Source: DATDAW01 sp036524675 (GTDB lineage: Bacteria; Verrucomicrobiota; Verrucomicrobiia; Chthoniobacterales; DASVRZ01). From it: DNA of 64,000 nt. The notes under the pieces are model-generated. The model saw only the letters and a program-made list of their open reading frames with translations. It did not search any database and was not told where the DNA came from. The stretch is taken from contig DATDBU010000180.1 in assembly GCA_036524675.1 (NCBI GenBank), forward strand, positions 1 to 64,000, written 5' to 3'. This document shows positions 17,850-27,144 of this stretch, in pieces. Position 1 is the first letter of the stretch; each line of letters starts with the position of its first letter. The position numbers and the translations under genes are program-made.

Positions 17850-19012
17850 AGGGTGGGTTCGGGGGTTTTAGATAAAGCAGCGCGTTGCAGTAGAGGGAGA
17901 ATGCTATTCCGGAATATGGTCCGCCAATTATATTTATCGCGAATGATTTTGCACACTCGATTGGCCGGGTCACGGGACAAAAACACAACGATATCAGCGG
18001 CCAATGCCGCTGGGTCAGTACTGGGCGGGAACACAAGTCCGTTGAGGCGAGCCAGGTCCGCAAGTGGCTGATTTTCAGAGCAAAAAATCGGCAGCCGCTG
18101 CGCACCTGCTTCCAGCACAGGCAATCCAAACCCTTCCTCCTCGCTCGGAAAAAATAGGGCATCCGCCATACCATACAGTGCTCGCACGTCTGAATCGGTC
18201 AGCGCTCCCTCGTCGCTCAGAAAAACCACTGAATTCTCCAGGTGATTTTCGGCAATGATTTTGTCGAGCTCCGCCCGATACGCCGCCTGTTTGCCTGTGA
18301 ACGGCTCGGGAGCACCCGTTATCACGTAAAGGGGATTCAATCCCTTGTCGCGCAATGCCGCGGTCAGTCGGAGCCCCAATCCGAAATTTTTTCTTCTCAG
18401 AATACGTGCCGGATGAAGGAACACCGGGAAAGCCTCCGATGCGCATAAGTCGAGCCGCTGCCGAAGATAGGGAGATAAACCAATCGATCCCAACACATCC
18501 ATCCCGTTCGGAATGACAGCCGAAACCGGATACCCCGTCAACGCCTGGTACGCATTTGCGCGGAGGTGGGACACGGCAACGACGGTCGCGTTACTTGGAT
18601 GGCGCCTCAATAAATTCTCGGCAGCCGAGCTGCCTATCCTGTGAAACGGACTCGCTGCCGCCAGGTCGTGCACCCATGAGATGACAGGCATCCGGTCTGC
18701 AAGCCGCCAAAGAGCAGCCGTTGCCGCAAGATCAAATGGCATCGTAAAAACATTGTGGGCGATCAGACAATCGAGCGGTCGCCGTTCAAAAAAGCGGACG
18801 ATTTCGTCACAACGCTCCTCGAACGGCTCCTGGGAACCCATGCCCGGAACGGCGGTTCCGAGGAATCCGTTCAGGACGCTTTGCTGGCGTCCGTTGTGAT
18901 ACAACCTGACGCGATCCCCGTGCTGCAGAAACAATCGGGCATGCGCTTCGATAACCCGCTCAACCCCGCCCACTATGGGCGGCATCGAGTAATGCAGGAT
19001 ACCGATTTCCAT
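17846..19012 (-). CDS. Family 4-type glycosyltransferase
   Basis: 388 residues from ATG 19012; in-frame codons further upstream run into the divergent regulator's control region. N-terminal donor-fold motif HYSMPPIVGGVERVIEAHARL and C-terminal GT-B nucleotide-sugar site FFPSEEEGFGLPVLEAGAQRLP are typical of GT4 retaining transferases. Start-stop overlap with glgB ties it to alpha-glucan metabolism, for example a maltosyl or glucosyl transferase, but its sequence could equally fit a surface-glycan enzyme. Cytosolic or membrane-associated. Confidence 0.8.
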   Translation of the reverse strand: MEIGILHYSMPPIVGGVERVIEAHARLFLQHGDRVRLYHNGRQQSVLNGFLGTAVPGMGSQEPFEERCDEIVRFFERRPLDCLIAHNVFTMPFDLAATAALWRLADRMPVISWVHDLAAASPFHRIGSSAAENLLRRHPSNATVVAVSHLRANAYQALTGYPVSAVIPNGMDVLGSIGLSPYLRQRLDLCASEAFPVFLHPARILRRKNFGLGLRLTAALRDKGLNPLYVITGAPEPFTGKQAAYRAELDKIIAENHLENSVVFLSDEGALTDSDVRALYGMADALFFPSEEEGFGLPVLEAGAQRLPIFCSENQPLADLARLNGLVFPPSTDPAALAADIVVFLSRDPANRVCKIIRDKYNWRTIFRNSILPLLQRAALSKTPEPTL

Positions 19013-19114
19013 AGGGAGCCGCATGTTTGCACACATTATCGGAGTCGGAAAACAAAAAATAGGAGGACCACCGTCGCTCCCTGATTCAAAACGCATGATT
19101 CCATCCCTTCATTT

Positions 19115-19139
19115 AATCGTTTGATTCATTCAAATGATT
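19115..19139. promoter_or_regulatory. Probable TetR-family operator
   Basis: Inverted repeat AATCGTTTGA, five-base spacer TTCAT, then TCAAATGATT; nine of ten arm positions pair. It ends 16 bases before the start of the TetR gene, in the gap shared with the divergent glycosyltransferase. Autoregulation by the adjacent repressor is the likely role. Confidence 0.6.
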
Positions 19140-19155
19140 GCATACGTTGACTCCT

Positions 19156-19887
19156 ATGACCAAGGCTTCTGACTGGGATCTGCTGGCTGTGCCCGCCTCT
19201 TTTTTCACGGACAAAGGCGGCGACCCAGACGCGCGGCAGCGCTTGATCATGGCCGGCCTCGAAGTTTTCGGCGCCTACAACCTCGAAGGAGCCACCACAC
19301 GTCAGATCGCGCTCAAAGCCCAAGTCAACCAGGCCGCGATCGCCTATTATTTCGGAGGGAAAGAGGGGCTTTACATGGCCGTTATCGAGTTCGCAGTTGG
19401 CATCATCAAAGCAAATGTTTTGCCGGCCGTAATCGCAATCCGTGACCGCGATCCTGTGAACCGTTTCACACGCCGCGAGGCCCTGGAGCTGGCACAAGGC
19501 ATTATTAGGGCGTTTCTAGGAACATTGGTCCGGTTTCCGATGGCGAGTTCATGGTCGCGAATCGTCATGCGTGAACAAATGCAACCAACGAAAGGCTTTG
19601 ATTATTTATACGAGAATGTCATCCAGCATATCCATCGGGCTTTTGCGCGCCTGCTTGCAGATGCACATGAATGTGATCCGGAAGATCCCCAAATGATTCT
19701 GCGGGCGCATTCGCTCGTGGGGCAGTTCATCATTTTTTTGGCAGGCCGCGAGACGGTCCGGCGCCGGATGCATTGGCAATGTTATTCAGCAGACGAAGCG
19801 CGCCAAATCGAGACAGCCGTGAGCGCAAATCTGGAAGCTATTTTTTTGTACGCAACGAACACTCCAGGAAAGGGAAATAACCAGTGA
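19156..19887 (+). CDS. cecR: TetR-family repressor, CecR-like
   Basis: 243 residues. N-terminal TetR helix-turn-helix: ARQRLIMAGLEVFGAYNLEGATTRQIALKA followed by AAIAYYFGGKEGLYMAVI. The long C-terminal domain matches the CecR/YbiH type. Gene order (repressor, HlyD-like fusion protein, double ATPase, two permeases) is the same as E. coli cecR-ybhGFSR, which is linked to drug tolerance. ATG 19156 is preferred to a TTG 18 bases earlier. Its stop overlaps the next start (GTGA). The inverted repeat just upstream is a good operator candidate. Confidence 0.85.
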   Translation: MTKASDWDLLAVPASFFTDKGGDPDARQRLIMAGLEVFGAYNLEGATTRQIALKAQVNQAAIAYYFGGKEGLYMAVIEFAVGIIKANVLPAVIAIRDRDPVNRFTRREALELAQGIIRAFLGTLVRFPMASSWSRIVMREQMQPTKGFDYLYENVIQHIHRAFARLLADAHECDPEDPQMILRAHSLVGQFIIFLAGRETVRRRMHWQCYSADEARQIETAVSANLEAIFLYATNTPGKGNNQ

Positions 19888-20912
19888 GACCACGCAGGCT
19901 TGTTCTGATTCTCTTGATTTTGGCACTCGTCGCCGCCGCTGTTTATTTCGTGAAACAGCGGTCGGCTGCGCAAAACGGAGAGTTGCTGGTCCAGGGAAAT
20001 ATCGACATTCGCCAGGTAAATCTCGGATTTCGCGTCGGTGGACGGATCAAGGAAATCCGCGTGGATGAAGGCGATGTGGTCAAGGCAGGCGACGTGATTG
20101 CCGTTCTGGAGGACGGCCCCTACCTGGATCAGGTGCATCTGGCGGAGGCACAACTGGCATCGGCAGAGGCGGCTTTGGCGAAAGCGATCAACGGTTCGCG
20201 CAAGGAGGATATCGATCAAGCCAGGGCGCAGGTAGGACAGATGAATGCGAACTTGGTGAACGCGGAGGCAAATTTTATCCGTCAGCGGGATTTGCGAGCG
20301 CAACGGGTCATCGCGCAATCGGACTACGACGCGGCGTTGGCTGCACGTGACTCGACTGCAGCGCAACTCGCTTCGGTCAAGGCAAATCTGGCGCTCTTGG
20401 AAGCGGGATCGCGCTATGAAGACATCGACGCAGCAAAGGCCGAAGTGGCACGCACCAAAGCGAATCTGGAAGCTGCCGAACGGAACGTGGCGGACTGCCG
20501 CATCGTGGCGCCGAGCGACGGCGTCATTATTACCAGGGCTCTTGAACCAGGAGCGATCGTGGCAGCAGGAACTACCGCCTGTTCGCTGAATCTGACCTCG
20601 CCAATATGGGTGCGTACGTACGTCAGCGAACGTGACCTGGGCCGAATTTACCCCGGCATGCAGGCGAACGTCTTCACCGACACCCGACCGGACGAGGCGA
20701 TCCCGGCGCAGGTCGGATTTGTCTCGCCGGTGGCGGAATTTACGCCGAAATCGGTGGAAACGCGGGAGTTACGCACGGATTTGGTATATCGCCTGCGAGT
20801 CATCATTTCGAAACCAGACAAGTTCTTGCGTCAGGGTATGCCGGTAACTGTACGACTTTTGGAGGACAAAGACCGTGAACAACCCGTCCCAACCGGAAAT
20901 GTCGCGAATTGA
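19884..20912 (+). CDS. ybhG: HlyD/YbhG-like periplasmic membrane fusion protein
   Basis: 342 residues. One N-terminal membrane helix (about 5-22), a lipoyl-like half (GNIDIRQVNLGFRVGGRIKEI and VDEGDVVKAGDVIAVLED), a long alpha-helical coiled coil (about 80-195), then the second lipoyl half DCRIVAPSDGVIITRALEPGA and a beta-barrel domain. It bridges the inner-membrane ABC exporter to an outer-membrane channel; no channel gene is in the operon, so a shared TolC-like protein is expected. The start is GTG 19884, overlapping the repressor stop. Confidence 0.88.
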   Translation: MRPRRLVLILLILALVAAAVYFVKQRSAAQNGELLVQGNIDIRQVNLGFRVGGRIKEIRVDEGDVVKAGDVIAVLEDGPYLDQVHLAEAQLASAEAALAKAINGSRKEDIDQARAQVGQMNANLVNAEANFIRQRDLRAQRVIAQSDYDAALAARDSTAAQLASVKANLALLEAGSRYEDIDAAKAEVARTKANLEAAERNVADCRIVAPSDGVIITRALEPGAIVAAGTTACSLNLTSPIWVRTYVSERDLGRIYPGMQANVFTDTRPDEAIPAQVGFVSPVAEFTPKSVETRELRTDLVYRLRVIISKPDKFLRQGMPVTVRLLEDKDREQPVPTGNVAN

Positions 20913-22632
20913 CAAGCCCATCGTCCGGGCGCGCAATCTGACAAAGCGGTTTCCGAAGGCAAAAAAGGCCGCCTTGGAAGGATTGGACGCCGATATTTTT
21001 CCCGGACGGATCACCGGTCTTGCCGGTCCAGACGGCGCAGGCAAGACGACCTTTTTGCGGATGGTAGCGGGTTTGCTCGACCTTACGGAGGGCGAACTAA
21101 CCGTGCTCGGCGTGGATCCAGCGACAAAGGCAGAGGAAATTCATATCCGGACGGGATACATGCCGCAGCGCTTTGGGCTGTACGAAGATTTAAGTGTGCA
21201 GCAAAACATGGATTTGTACGCGGATCTGCGCGGCGTCCAGGGTCAACAGCGACAAGAGACTTTCGAGCGCCTGTTGGGATTTACGGATCTGAAACGGTTT
21301 ACGGACCGGAAAGCCGGGGCCCTCTCGGGCGGGATGAAACAGAAGCTCGGTCTGGCGTGCGCCCTCATTTCGAAGCCGGAACTGCTTCTTCTCGACGAAC
21401 CAGGCGTGGGAGTGGACCCGATTTCGCGACGCGAATTGTGGAAAATGGTGCAAGCCCTTGTCGCTGAGGGAATCGGCGTCATCTGGAGTACAGCTTATCT
21501 CGACGAGGCGGAAATGTGCGAAAGCGTGATCGTCCTAAATGAAGGCAAATCGATCTTCTCAGGAGCGCCGGGGGAACTGACCGATCGCGTGGGGGATCGA
21601 ACATTTATTCTACCGGTCACCCAGGATAAGCGCCAGGCACTTCAACGAGCCCTCGAGGTCGACTCGGTCGTGGACGGCGTCGTGCAGGGAAATCATTTGC
21701 GGCTGGTTCTGCGCAAGGGCGCAAAAGATTTCGATGCCGCAGCCATTGGCCTCGAGGGAAAGCTGCGGCAGGTGAAACCTCGTTTCGAAGACGCTTTTAT
21801 CGACGCTTTGGGTGGCCCCAGACGTGGCAAATCGCGGATCGCGGAGGCGCTCCGGCAGATCCCGCACGATGGCGACGCCGTCATTGAAGCGCACGATTTG
21901 ACCAAGAAATTCGGCGACTTTGCCGCGACGGACCGTGTGACGTTTGCCGTGAAACGCGGCGAACTTTTCGGTCTTCTCGGCCCGAACGGAGCTGGAAAAT
22001 CGACGACGTTCAAAATGATGTGCGGCCTGCTCAAACCGACCTCAGGTACTGCGCGAGTCACCGGCCTGGATCTGCAGCATTCCGGGAGCAAAGCCCGCAG
22101 CCGCCTCGGCTACATGGCGCAAAAGTTTTCGCTCTATGCCGATCTGACAGTCCGCCAGAACCTCGATTTTTTTTCCGGAATCTACGGATTGAAGAACGGG
22201 CAGAAAAAAGCGGTGGATTCCATGCTGGAGATCTTTGCTTTTGGCGATCAGGCGGACGTGCCGTCGGGGCAATTGCCGCTCGGCTTCAAACAGCGGCTGT
22301 CGATGGCCGCCGCTTTGATGCATGAGCCGGACGTGCTGTTTCTGGACGAGCCGACTTCAGGCGTCGATCCGATTACGCGCCGCGAATTCTGGAAACATAT
22401 CAACGGTCTCGTCGAAAAAGGAGTCACGGTCATGGTGACGACCCATTTCATGGACGAAGCGGAATACTGCGATCGGATTGGATTGGTCTATCGCGGCCAA
22501 CTCATCGCCCTCGGGCCACCGGATGAGCTGAAGCGGAACGTCAAAACGCCGGAACTGGAAAACCCGACCATGGAGGACGCGTTCATCGCGTTGATCCGGG
22601 AATTCGATCAGGAAAATGGGGGTAAAGCCTAA
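20875..22632 (+). CDS. ybhF: YbhF-like ABC exporter ATPase with two nucleotide-binding domains
   Basis: 585 residues with two fused ATPase domains. The first has Walker A GPDGAGKTT, signature LSGGMKQKL and Walker B LLLDEPGVGVDP. The second has Walker A GPNGAGKST and Walker B LFLDEPTSGVDP, but its signature reads LPLGFKQRL, lacking the usual S-G-G, as is common in this family. It powers the two permeases that follow. The start is GTG 20875, 38 bases inside the ybhG gene, or ATG 20899. The operon encodes a Type I-like drug or toxic-compound exporter; the substrate is unknown. Confidence 0.9.
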   Translation: MNNPSQPEMSRIDKPIVRARNLTKRFPKAKKAALEGLDADIFPGRITGLAGPDGAGKTTFLRMVAGLLDLTEGELTVLGVDPATKAEEIHIRTGYMPQRFGLYEDLSVQQNMDLYADLRGVQGQQRQETFERLLGFTDLKRFTDRKAGALSGGMKQKLGLACALISKPELLLLDEPGVGVDPISRRELWKMVQALVAEGIGVIWSTAYLDEAEMCESVIVLNEGKSIFSGAPGELTDRVGDRTFILPVTQDKRQALQRALEVDSVVDGVVQGNHLRLVLRKGAKDFDAAAIGLEGKLRQVKPRFEDAFIDALGGPRRGKSRIAEALRQIPHDGDAVIEAHDLTKKFGDFAATDRVTFAVKRGELFGLLGPNGAGKSTTFKMMCGLLKPTSGTARVTGLDLQHSGSKARSRLGYMAQKFSLYADLTVRQNLDFFSGIYGLKNGQKKAVDSMLEIFAFGDQADVPSGQLPLGFKQRLSMAAALMHEPDVLFLDEPTSGVDPITRREFWKHINGLVEKGVTVMVTTHFMDEAEYCDRIGLVYRGQLIALGPPDELKRNVKTPELENPTMEDAFIALIREFDQENGGKA

Positions 22633-22771
22633 GCATGAACGGACACCCTTTTTCACGAATGAAATGAAAACGGAAAGCCCTAACTCCCAAGGAGAGACGC
22701 TTTTCAGGCGCCTGCCATCAGCCAAACGGCGGTTGGAAACCGCTGCTCCCTTGGGTGATTCGCATCCATTC

Positions 22772-23914
22772 ATGGTCCAAAAATTGAATCCGCGGCGATT
22801 GCTAGCGCTGATCCGGAAGGAAGGCGTGCAAATTTTACGCGATCCCAGCAGTATCCTTATCGCGTTCATCCTGCCGGTGATTCTCCTGTTCCTATTCGGA
22901 TACGCCGTGTCGCTGGATTCGACCAAACTCCGCATCGGAGTGGTGATGCAGGAGCGCACGCCTGTCAGCGAGAGTCTTCTGGCGGCGGTGCGAGATTCGA
23001 AATATTTCACGGTTACGCCGGGATTTGCCCTTAAGGAAATGGAGGGTCAGCTGGTCGCCGGAAAATTGCGCGGGATCCTCGTCATACCGGTAAATTTTTC
23101 CAGACTATTTGCGGAGAATACCGGAGGGGAAGACACCGGCGCCCGGCTACAGATCATCGCCGATGGCAGCGAGCCAAATACGGCGAGTTTTGTGCAAAAC
23201 TACCTCCGGGCGGCGATTGGCGGATGGCAGGCTGCGCGAGCTCGCGACCAGGGTTCCAACGCTCACCCGGGCATCGAAATCGAAACGCGGATGTGGTTCA
23301 ATCCCTCGCTCGAGAGCAAAAACTACCTCGTTCCAGGGTCGATCGCGATCGTAATGACACTGATTGGGACACTGCTTACGTCGCTCGTCGTCGCTCGCGA
23401 ATGGGAACGCGGCACGATGGAAGCGCTAATGGCGACACCCGTATCGATTCAGGAACTCGTTCTTGGTAAATTGATTCCCTATTTTCTACTCGGGGTCGGC
23501 TCAATGTCGTTTTGCACGCTGGTCTCGGTCGGAATCTTTCACACGCCCCTGCGCGGATCCGTGGTCGCGCTCGCTCTGGTGACTTCGGTGTTTCTGGCGG
23601 CTTGCCTCGGACAGGGACTGCTCATATCGACCCTGGCCAAGAGCCAGTTCATCGCAGGTCAGGCGGCATTGATTCTTGGCTTTCTGCCGTCATTTCAGCT
23701 TTCAGGATTCATTTTTGAGATCCGCAGCATGCCGGCGCCGATCCAGGCGCTGACATATCTCTTTCCTGCGCGGTACTTCGTGCAATCGCTTCACACGATT
23801 TTTCTGGCTGGCGACATCGGAGCCGTCCTATGGCGTAACGGCTTGATTTTGCTGGGGTTTGCCACCGTTTTTTTTCTCCTGACCGCTCGTGTGACACGCA
23901 AGAAACTCACCTGA
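22772..23914 (+). CDS. ybhS: ABC-2 type exporter permease, YbhS-like
   Basis: 380 residues from ATG 22772 (MVQKLNPRRLLALIRKEG). One N-terminal helix, a large periplasmic domain (about 45-170), then five C-terminal helices with the family motif SLVVAREWERGTMEALMATPV. The frame stays open to ATG 22616, which overlaps the ATPase gene and has a fair GGAA ribosome site; those 52 extra residues are polar and unlike the family, so the shorter start is preferred. The 139-base stretch between contains the stem GCGGTT-GGA-AACCGC inside a wider CCCAAGG/CCTTGGG pair. Confidence 0.82.
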   Translation: MVQKLNPRRLLALIRKEGVQILRDPSSILIAFILPVILLFLFGYAVSLDSTKLRIGVVMQERTPVSESLLAAVRDSKYFTVTPGFALKEMEGQLVAGKLRGILVIPVNFSRLFAENTGGEDTGARLQIIADGSEPNTASFVQNYLRAAIGGWQAARARDQGSNAHPGIEIETRMWFNPSLESKNYLVPGSIAIVMTLIGTLLTSLVVAREWERGTMEALMATPVSIQELVLGKLIPYFLLGVGSMSFCTLVSVGIFHTPLRGSVVALALVTSVFLAACLGQGLLISTLAKSQFIAGQAALILGFLPSFQLSGFIFEIRSMPAPIQALTYLFPARYFVQSLHTIFLAGDIGAVLWRNGLILLGFATVFFLLTARVTRKKLT

Positions 23915-23924
23915 AAGGAGTACC

Positions 23925-25034
23925 ATGTTTCACCGGATCGTTGCACTCGTCATCAAGGAATTGCTCGCCACGCTTCGCGATCGGCGCTCGCGACTGGCAC
24001 TGGTCATTCCGCCCATCATCCAGCTCTTGCTCTTCTCATTTACTGGAACACAGGAAGTCAAAAACATCGGCATCGCCATTTTCAATCCGGACACCGGCCA
24101 GGCATCGGCAGAGCTCTGCAGGCGTCTGGAAGCTTCCGGGAACTTTCGTTACGTGACATTTGTGACATCGACGGAAGCCGTAACGGATATCGTCGACCGC
24201 CAGAAAGCCATCGCCTGCCTGCGTTTTCAGCCGGATTTTTCCGAACGATTTGTCACCGGACAAGATGCGTCGGTGCAGGTTATCCTTGATGGCCGCCGTT
24301 CGAACGCAGCGCAGATTGTAAACGGCTATATCACCACCATCGTTCAGCGGTTCGCTGCCGAGCAGACGGCTCCCGGCCGCGTAGCTATCACCGACGAATT
24401 GATTCAGCCGCGAAACTGGTTCAACGCGAATCTCGAATACATCTGGTTCACCGTTCCGAGCCTGGTGGCAATCATCACGCTGCTCATTTCGCTGAACGTA
24501 ACGTCGATGTCGGTGGCGCGTGAGCGGGAGATGGGCACGTTCGACCAATTGTTGGTCTCCCCCCTGCAGCCGATCGAGATCATGATCGGGAAAACGATTC
24601 CAGCCTTCCTGCTCGCCTTGGCGGAAGCCACGCTCTTTCTGTTGGTCGCAGTTTTTATCTTCCGCATTCCGTTCCATGGCTCGCTGCCGTTGCTTTACCT
24701 CGCGTTGGTGACTTTTATTACATCCATCGTCGGAGTGGGGCTTTTCATATCAGCGCTCAGCGCCACGCAGCAGCAGGCATTGCTGGGGACGTTTACTTTT
24801 ATGGTTCCGGGAATGCTCCTCTCGGGATACGCGAGTCCCATCGAGAACATGCCGCAATGGCTGCAAGTGATCACTTATGCCAATCCGCTGCGGTACATGA
24901 TGGTCATCGTGAAGGGCGTATTTTTGAAAGACATGCCTCCGGAAGTCGTCTGGGGGAACACGTGGCCGATGCTCGTCATCGCTCTTTTTACCATTCCCGT
25001 CGCGACGTGGTGCTTCCGGGCACGCACGTCGTAG
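23925..25034 (+). CDS. ybhR: ABC-2 type exporter permease, YbhR-like
   Basis: 369 residues. Same topology as its neighbour: one N-terminal helix, periplasmic domain, then five helices, with MSVAREREMGTFDQLLVSPL as the ABC-2 coupling motif. A strong AAAGGAG ribosome site lies before ATG 23925. It probably pairs with the YbhS-like permease as a heterodimer on the double ATPase. Last gene of the operon; a weak stem (CAAATC-TTTCC-GATTTG) lies about 25 bases after the stop. Confidence 0.88.
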   Translation: MFHRIVALVIKELLATLRDRRSRLALVIPPIIQLLLFSFTGTQEVKNIGIAIFNPDTGQASAELCRRLEASGNFRYVTFVTSTEAVTDIVDRQKAIACLRFQPDFSERFVTGQDASVQVILDGRRSNAAQIVNGYITTIVQRFAAEQTAPGRVAITDELIQPRNWFNANLEYIWFTVPSLVAIITLLISLNVTSMSVAREREMGTFDQLLVSPLQPIEIMIGKTIPAFLLALAEATLFLLVAVFIFRIPFHGSLPLLYLALVTFITSIVGVGLFISALSATQQQALLGTFTFMVPGMLLSGYASPIENMPQWLQVITYANPLRYMMVIVKGVFLKDMPPEVVWGNTWPMLVIALFTIPVATWCFRARTS

Positions 25035-25195
25035 TGATGATTCTCCCCCCGCGCGCGCTGCAAATCTTTCCGATTTGAAGAATCGCACTCTGAGGAATGT
25101 TGTGTAAACAGGCGCCTCTATTGTACAACCGTCGGGGGTGGGCGGTTGGAGCATACAGCTGAACGCTGCCAATTGCCCCCAGAACTGCCGAACCC

Positions 25196-27130
25196 ATGAA
25201 TACCTACCAGCAACGGGGTTTCGTTTTCCTGGCCGCCGCGTCTTTGCTTCCGTTGGCAGCTTTTCTGATATTTACCCGGCTCGACGTCTCCTGGAAGACT
25301 GCTATCATCGCCGGCGGTATTCTTGCCATTCTTTCCCTCCTCGGCGCCTGGGTCGTCGCAGGCATTCTTATACAGCCCATGCGACAACTCGTGGCTCAAT
25401 TCGAGCAATTAATCCGCGAGCAGCCTATTACGCCATCCGCTTTGCCCGAGCCACTCGACCGCGTTTGGCTGGGGGTGGAAACTCTCCTTATCAGCCAGAG
25501 GACAGCGCGGGAACACCTCACTCAACTCGTTCGCGAACGCACCGCCGCCCTCGAATCCTCGCGTGAACAGCTCCGTGAAGCCAACAGTCTCCTCGAAGCT
25601 GTCTTTGAAGATAACCCCAATGGCCTTTTGGTCACTGCGCCGGATGGACACACGCTTCGTGCCAGCCGGGCCTGCCGGGAAATCCTCGCCGTACGCGACG
25701 GGATCCGCCTCCCACGGCTCGAGCAGTTCCGCTCCTTTGATCCCAAAGCGTTTGATCGTCTTCTTTCTGAGCCGGGCGCCCAAGTCGAAGTAGAGACTCC
25801 CACTGGCCGAATCCTGATTTGTGAATGCATCCCGCTTGGCGTCGCTGCTGCCGACACACCAAACGCAATTTTTGCCCGGCTTTGGCTGATGCGCGATGTG
25901 AGCCGTCAAAAACGACTCGAGAGGCAGCTCATTCAGTCTCAAAAGATGGAAGCTATCGGCTCGCTCGCCGGGGGCATCGCGCACGATTTCAATAACTTGC
26001 TCACGGTGATCAATGGCCACCTCGAGCTCATTGAGACCGAATCGGAGAATTTTTCTCCGGAACTCAGCCATCACATCGCCCTGGCTTCGGATGCTGGCCA
26101 GATGGCAGCCAGGCTTGTGCGGCAATTGCTCGGCTTTGCTCGCAACAGCGTCGTCACGATTCGTCCCGTATCGGCCAACGGCGTTATCAGAGATACCATC
26201 ACCATGCTCGGAACAACGATTCCACCGCAGATCGAGGTGGAACTTTCTCTCGACGACAATCTTTGGTTGGTCTCTGCAGACGATGTTCAATTGACGCAGG
26301 TGCTAATGAACCTGCTCCTCAATGCGCGCGACGCCATATCAGACCACGGCACCATAACCGTGCGCACCTACAACGCTCCACCGGGAACGCTCCACGCCCG
26401 TCAGGTCGAACCGCCACGCGAGACCGAAGTGCCGCACGAAGCCGGCAGCGTCATCATTGAGGTCGCGGACACCGGCGCTGGCATTCCCGAACACCTTCGC
26501 AAACACGTCTTCGAGCCGTTTTTCTCTACGAAAAATCGCGAGCGCGGTTCCGGGATGGGTCTCGCCATGTGCTATGGGATCGCTCGCCAACTCAACGGCT
26601 GGATCGATTTTCACACCGAGGTCGATGTCGGAACTCGATTCATCGTCTGTCTGCCGCGAGACACCGCCCCTCAAGCACCTGCACCCGATGTCGCCGCCCG
26701 CCGAAAAACTCAGCCAATTGCAACGATTCCCGCCGCACAATCCAAAACCATCATGATTGTGGATGACGAAATGGACGTGCGCGCCGTTGCCGCCAGCATT
26801 TTACGCCGGTCCGGGTATCAGATCGTCGAAATGGCCAACGGCATTGAAGCATTGGAATACCTTAGAACTCACCCGTCAGAGGTCGAACTCATCCTCCTCG
26901 ACATGAATATGCCGAAGCTGAATGGGATCGAAACCCTGCGCGGCATGGCGCGCCTTGGCTGCACCATGCCGGTCATTATTTGCAGCGGCTACATCACCGA
27001 TACCGCTACGCTGACTGCCGAGTACAACGGACAGACCGTGGATACCCTGCAAAAGCCGTTCTTGCTGAAAAACCTCGTTGCCGCCGTAAACCAAAGGCTA
27101 AACCCGGAAAATGTGCCGCTTGGCGCGTAA
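25196..27130 (+). CDS. Hybrid histidine kinase with C-terminal receiver domain
   Basis: 644 residues. Two N-terminal membrane helices (about 8-26 and 35-60), a short HAMP-like/coiled-coil linker, a PAS-like domain (about 130-230), then HisKA with the phosphoacceptor His263 in LAGGIAHDFNNLLTVI. The ATPase domain shows NLLLNARDAI, DTGAGIP and GSGMGLAM. The C-terminal receiver starts TIMIVDDEMDVR; its phosphorylation site is Asp569 in LILLDMNMPKLNG, with the Lys in LQKPF. The H-D-F-N-N box type is common in hybrids that regulate through their own receiver. No separate response regulator is adjacent, so the target is unknown. Almost no sensor domain is periplasmic. Confidence 0.9.
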   Translation: MNTYQQRGFVFLAAASLLPLAAFLIFTRLDVSWKTAIIAGGILAILSLLGAWVVAGILIQPMRQLVAQFEQLIREQPITPSALPEPLDRVWLGVETLLISQRTAREHLTQLVRERTAALESSREQLREANSLLEAVFEDNPNGLLVTAPDGHTLRASRACREILAVRDGIRLPRLEQFRSFDPKAFDRLLSEPGAQVEVETPTGRILICECIPLGVAAADTPNAIFARLWLMRDVSRQKRLERQLIQSQKMEAIGSLAGGIAHDFNNLLTVINGHLELIETESENFSPELSHHIALASDAGQMAARLVRQLLGFARNSVVTIRPVSANGVIRDTITMLGTTIPPQIEVELSLDDNLWLVSADDVQLTQVLMNLLLNARDAISDHGTITVRTYNAPPGTLHARQVEPPRETEVPHEAGSVIIEVADTGAGIPEHLRKHVFEPFFSTKNRERGSGMGLAMCYGIARQLNGWIDFHTEVDVGTRFIVCLPRDTAPQAPAPDVAARRKTQPIATIPAAQSKTIMIVDDEMDVRAVAASILRRSGYQIVEMANGIEALEYLRTHPSEVELILLDMNMPKLNGIETLRGMARLGCTMPVIICSGYITDTATLTAEYNGQTVDTLQKPFLLKNLVAAVNQRLNPENVPLGA

Positions 27131-27144
27131 CCTTCATGGCCAGG

